DNA of 64,000 bases from Pseudorhodoplanes sp049324435 (GTDB taxonomy: Bacteria > Pseudomonadota > Alphaproteobacteria > Rhizobiales > Xanthobacteraceae), in assembly GCA_049324435.1 (NCBI GenBank), contig JBMOOQ010000060.1, positions 1 through 64,000 on the forward strand. Reading direction: 5' to 3'. Shown here in pieces: positions 61,525-64,000 of this stretch. Positions within the stretch are counted from its first letter, which is position 1, and every line of letters begins with the position of its first letter. The notes beneath the pieces are model-generated. The model did not search any database. It was not told the origin of the DNA and worked only from the letters and a program-made list of their open reading frames with translations. The position numbers were made by a program, and so were the translations under genes.

Positions 61525-61634
61525 ACCTGCGGTGCCGTTAGGGCACGGGACTTGGGGTTGGGCTTGGCTTAGGTTTGAGTTGGGGCCGCGGCCAGCGGCC
61601 TCAATCCGTTTCCAGCACTCCGGCCGATTACGGC

Positions 61635-61664
61635 TTGACTGAGAACAAACAAAGAACTATGTTC
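61635..61664 (+). promoter_or_regulatory. Promoter with LexA (SOS) box
   Basis: TTGACT (61635-61640), 17 bases, TATGTT (61658-61663). The spacer and -10 hold GAAC-AAACAAA-GAAC (61643-61657), the reverse complement of the alphaproteobacterial LexA site GTTC-N7-GTTC, and an adjoining GTTC (61661-61664) makes GAAC-TAT-GTTC. LexA bound here would block polymerase. It lies 53 bases before the 32-residue gene. Confidence 0.75.
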
Positions 61665-61716
61665 TCTTTCCGTTCCTTTCGGGCGGGTCATGCGAGGTTT
61701 GAGGCAGGGAGCCGTT

Positions 61717-61815
61717 ATGTTTCGCGCTGTTGTGGAAGAGGCCGCCGCACTGGCCTCGCTGTCGCTCTTTCTTGGGATGATCGCCATATGGGCACAGGTG
61801 CTCGGCGGTCTGTGA
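61717..61815 (+). CDS. 32-residue single-span membrane peptide, SOS-controlled
   Basis: A short gene: ATG after GGGAG, 32 codons, TGA. The peptide begins MFRAVVEEAAALASL and continues SLFLGMIAIWAQVLGGL: a short charged N-terminus and one hydrophobic span. It follows directly from the LexA-boxed promoter. Its plan matches small SOS-induced membrane peptides (SidA in Caulobacter, TisB in E. coli), but I see no sequence identity to claim. Peptides of this type upstream of dnaE seem conserved in relatives, from memory and not checked. Confidence 0.75.
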   Translation: MFRAVVEEAAALASLSLFLGMIAIWAQVLGGL

Positions 61816-61894
61816 TCGGTCCGGCTAGTGCTGGTAACTCTGTGAGTAGCGTCATGCGTTTGTAGCGTCCGCGGGAGAAAAGGACGCGGTTTCG

Positions 61895-61940
61895 GCCGGG
61901 CGCCCGTCGTGGAGTTGCGTCAGCGTAGCGGGCGCCCGGC
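61895..61940. repeat. 12-base inverted repeat between peptide gene and dnaE
   Basis: GCCGGGCGCCCG and CGGGCGCCCGGC are perfect complements across 22 bases; each arm also contains a GGGCGCCC self-palindrome. There is no T run. It lies in the 301-base stretch before dnaE, where no other gene is seen, and may end the peptide transcript or act in the dnaE leader. Confidence 0.6.
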
Positions 61941-62116
61941 TGCTTCCTCACGGTTCCGCCGCGCGCTGGAGCGGTTGCGCGAAGACGCAGCTCTGGGGGG
62001 CCGTACCGGGTTGGGGAAATCGGGCCTGCCAGGCGATCACGCCGGATTGGCGATGGACTTATGTGGCACCGCTCAGCACCATCGTCGGCGACCAGTCAGA
62101 TTCGCGAGGCGTTAAG

Positions 62117-64000
62117 GTGTCGGATGCACCCTTCGTGCACCTGCATGTGCACTCTTCCTATTCGCTGCTCGAGGGCGCGCTGAAGATCGGCAAACTTGCC
62201 GATCTCGCAAAGGCCGACCGTCAGCCTGCGCTCGCACTTACCGACACCGACAATATGTTCGGTGCTCTGGAATTTTCGGAAAAGCTGGCTGCCTCCGGTA
62301 TTCAGCCGATCGTCGGGTGCTGCTTTTCGGTCGATTTCGGCGATCAGCCGCGCGATCCACGCAATCCCGCCCACGCCAAGAAATTGCCCCGCATCGTGCT
62401 CTTGGCCGCTCGCGAGGACGGCTACCGGCGGCTGATGATGCTGTCGTCACGCGCTTTCCTCGATTCGCCCGCAAACGAACCCCCGCACCTCCCGATCGCC
62501 TGGCTGCAGGAGGGAACCGACGGGATCATCGCTCTGACCGGTGGCCCGGCCGGGGTGCTCGATCAGGCGATCGCGGCCGGTCAGCTTGATCTTGCGCAGT
62601 CACGCGCCGGCCTGTTGCGTGACCTTTTCGGTGACCGGCTCTACGTCGAATTGCAGCGCCACGATCTGCCTGAAGAGCGCGCGGCCGAGCCGCATCTGAT
62701 CGACATCGCCTATACCCAGTCGCTGCCGCTGGTCGCGACCAACGAACCGTTCTTCGCGACACCGGACGATTACGAATCTCACGACGCGCTGATCTGTATC
62801 GCCGAGGGCCGGCTGATCGCGGAAACCGACCGTCGCCAGCTGACACCGCAACATTACTTCAAGAGCCGCAAGGAAATGGCGGCGCTGTTCTCGGATCTGC
62901 CGGAAGCGATCGCCAACACCGTCGAGATCGCCCAGCGCTGTTCATACCGGCCTCGAACATCCAAGCCGATCCTGCCACGCTTCACATCAGGTGACGCGGA
63001 CGAGGGCGCGGAATTGCGCAAGCGCGCAAAGGAGGGGCTGGATCGCCGGCTCGCGGTTCATGGACTTGCGCCGAATGCCACGCGCGAGGACTACGAAACA
63101 CGGCTGGCCTTCGAGCTCGATGTCATCGAGCGCATGAAATATCCCGGCTATTTTCTGATCGTCGCAGACTTCATCCAGTGGGCCAAGCAGCATGACATTC
63201 CGGTCGGGCCGGGCCGCGGCTCGGGCGCGGGCTCGCTCGTCGCCTATGCACTGACCATCACCGATCTTGATCCGATCCGGTTCGGCCTGCTGTTCGAGCG
63301 CTTCCTCAATCCGGAACGCGTGTCGATGCCGGACTTCGATATCGACTTCTGCCAGGACCGCCGCGACGAGGTGATCCGCTATGTGCAGCGTCGCTACGGC
63401 CGCGATCAGGTCGCGCAGATCATCACGTTCGGTACGTTGCAGGCCCGCGGCGTGTTGCGTGATGTCGGGCGCGTGCTGGAAATGCCGTATGGGCAGGTCG
63501 ACAAGCTGTGCAAGCTGGTGCCGCAGAACCCGGCCAACCCGGTGACACTGGCGCGCGCGATCGAAGACGAGCCGAAGCTGCAGGCCGAGCGCGATGCAAA
63601 TCCCACAATACGCCGCGCATTCGATATTGCACAAAAGCTGGAGGGGCTGACACGGCACGCCTCGACCCACGCTGCCGGCATCGTGATCGGCGACCGGCCC
63701 CTGGCAGAGCTGGTTCCGCTCTACCGCGATCCAAAATCCGACATGCCGGTCACCCAGTTCAACATGAAATGGGTCGAGCCTGCCGGACTCGTGAAGTTCG
63801 ACTTCCTCGGTCTGAAGACCTTGACCGTGCTGAAGACCGCGGTCGATCTTTTGAAGCGCCGCGGCATTGATGTCGACCTGTCGGCAATTCCGCTGGACGA
63901 TAAGAAAACTTACGACCTTCTCGGCCGGGCGGAGGCGGTGGGCATCTTCCAGCTGGAAAGTCAGGGCATGCGCCGCGCGCTGCTCGACATGAAGCCGGAC
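62117..64000 (+). CDS. dnaE: DNA polymerase III subunit alpha (5' part)
   Basis: The replicative polymerase subunit, cut by the window end after 628 complete codons; the full protein is normally about 1,150-1,170 residues. The start is GTG, with GAGG seven bases before. The PHP domain begins FVHLHVHSSYSLLEGALKIG. The palm shows VGPGRGSGAGSLVAYAL and the catalytic PDFDIDFCQDRR (Asp406, Asp408), later TRHASTHAAGIVIGDRP and AVGIFQLESQGMRR. The frame is intact. Length of the PHP motif and HxH spacing fit DnaE1 rather than the error-prone DnaE2. Confidence 0.95.
   Translation, partial: MSDAPFVHLHVHSSYSLLEGALKIGKLADLAKADRQPALALTDTDNMFGALEFSEKLAASGIQPIVGCCFSVDFGDQPRDPRNPAHAKKLPRIVLLAAREDGYRRLMMLSSRAFLDSPANEPPHLPIAWLQEGTDGIIALTGGPAGVLDQAIAAGQLDLAQSRAGLLRDLFGDRLYVELQRHDLPEERAAEPHLIDIAYTQSLPLVATNEPFFATPDDYESHDALICIAEGRLIAETDRRQLTPQHYFKSRKEMAALFSDLPEAIANTVEIAQRCSYRPRTSKPILPRFTSGDADEGAELRKRAKEGLDRRLAVHGLAPNATREDYETRLAFELDVIERMKYPGYFLIVADFIQWAKQHDIPVGPGRGSGAGSLVAYALTITDLDPIRFGLLFERFLNPERVSMPDFDIDFCQDRRDEVIRYVQRRYGRDQVAQIITFGTLQARGVLRDVGRVLEMPYGQVDKLCKLVPQNPANPVTLARAIEDEPKLQAERDANPTIRRAFDIAQKLEGLTRHASTHAAGIVIGDRPLAELVPLYRDPKSDMPVTQFNMKWVEPAGLVKFDFLGLKTLTVLKTAVDLLKRRGIDVDLSAIPLDDKKTYDLLGRAEAVGIFQLESQGMRRALLDMKPD

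Overview
The window is a GC-rich (judged by eye) chromosomal segment from an alphaproteobacterium, most likely of the order Hyphomicrobiales (Rhizobiales), near the Xanthobacteraceae/Nitrobacteraceae. Supporting signs are the glnB-glnA pair, the order tig-clpP-clpX-lon, a short type-2 prolyl-tRNA synthetase, a NuoE with a long C-terminal extension, a complete nuoA-N operon followed by birA, rnj and mce, a LexA box of the GTTC-N7-GTTC class, and a dispersed hairpin repeat familiar from rhizobial genomes.

Layout. 1-2272: nitrogen control (glnB, glnA, leftward). 2273-11877: NAD(P)HX repair enzyme, tRNA-Leu, trigger factor, ClpP, ClpX, Lon (a protein-quality-control block), then an orphan tripartite-tricarboxylate-type periplasmic binding protein. 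12007-22567: tRNA-Val and a 10.5-kb integrated element bounded by a 16-bp repeat of the tRNA 3' end. The element has an integrase, a ribbon-helix-helix regulator with paired operators, two zinc-finger proteins, and a head-only phage module (neck protein, large terminase, HNH nuclease, major capsid, prohead protease, connector, portal). It has no tail, lysis or recognisable replication genes. 22713-27295: two unknown proteins, a TonB-ExbD-ExbB cluster and HU. 27546-30411: tRNA-Asp and a translationally coupled AAA+ ATPase / VWA-peptidase-like / LCCL-domain operon. 30621-36648: a membrane sulfatase-family transferase, the YcjX-YcjF pair, a small secreted protein and a patatin-like lipase. 37192-53831: the complex I operon with five extra small genes inserted in it. 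53835-61524: BirA, RNase J, methylmalonyl-CoA epimerase, DUF1467, ProRS, LolC/E-LolD and a YqhA-like membrane protein. 61635-64000: a LexA-boxed promoter in front of a 32-residue membrane peptide, then the 5' part of dnaE, cut by the window end.

The most interesting parts are (i) the integrated element, which looks like a capsid-forming, tail-stealing phage satellite in a group where I do not know of a description, with its structured non-coding region; and (ii) the SOS-controlled 32-residue single-span peptide before dnaE, which resembles in design the small SOS division inhibitors such as Caulobacter SidA. Everything here was read by eye; no similarity search or folding program was run.
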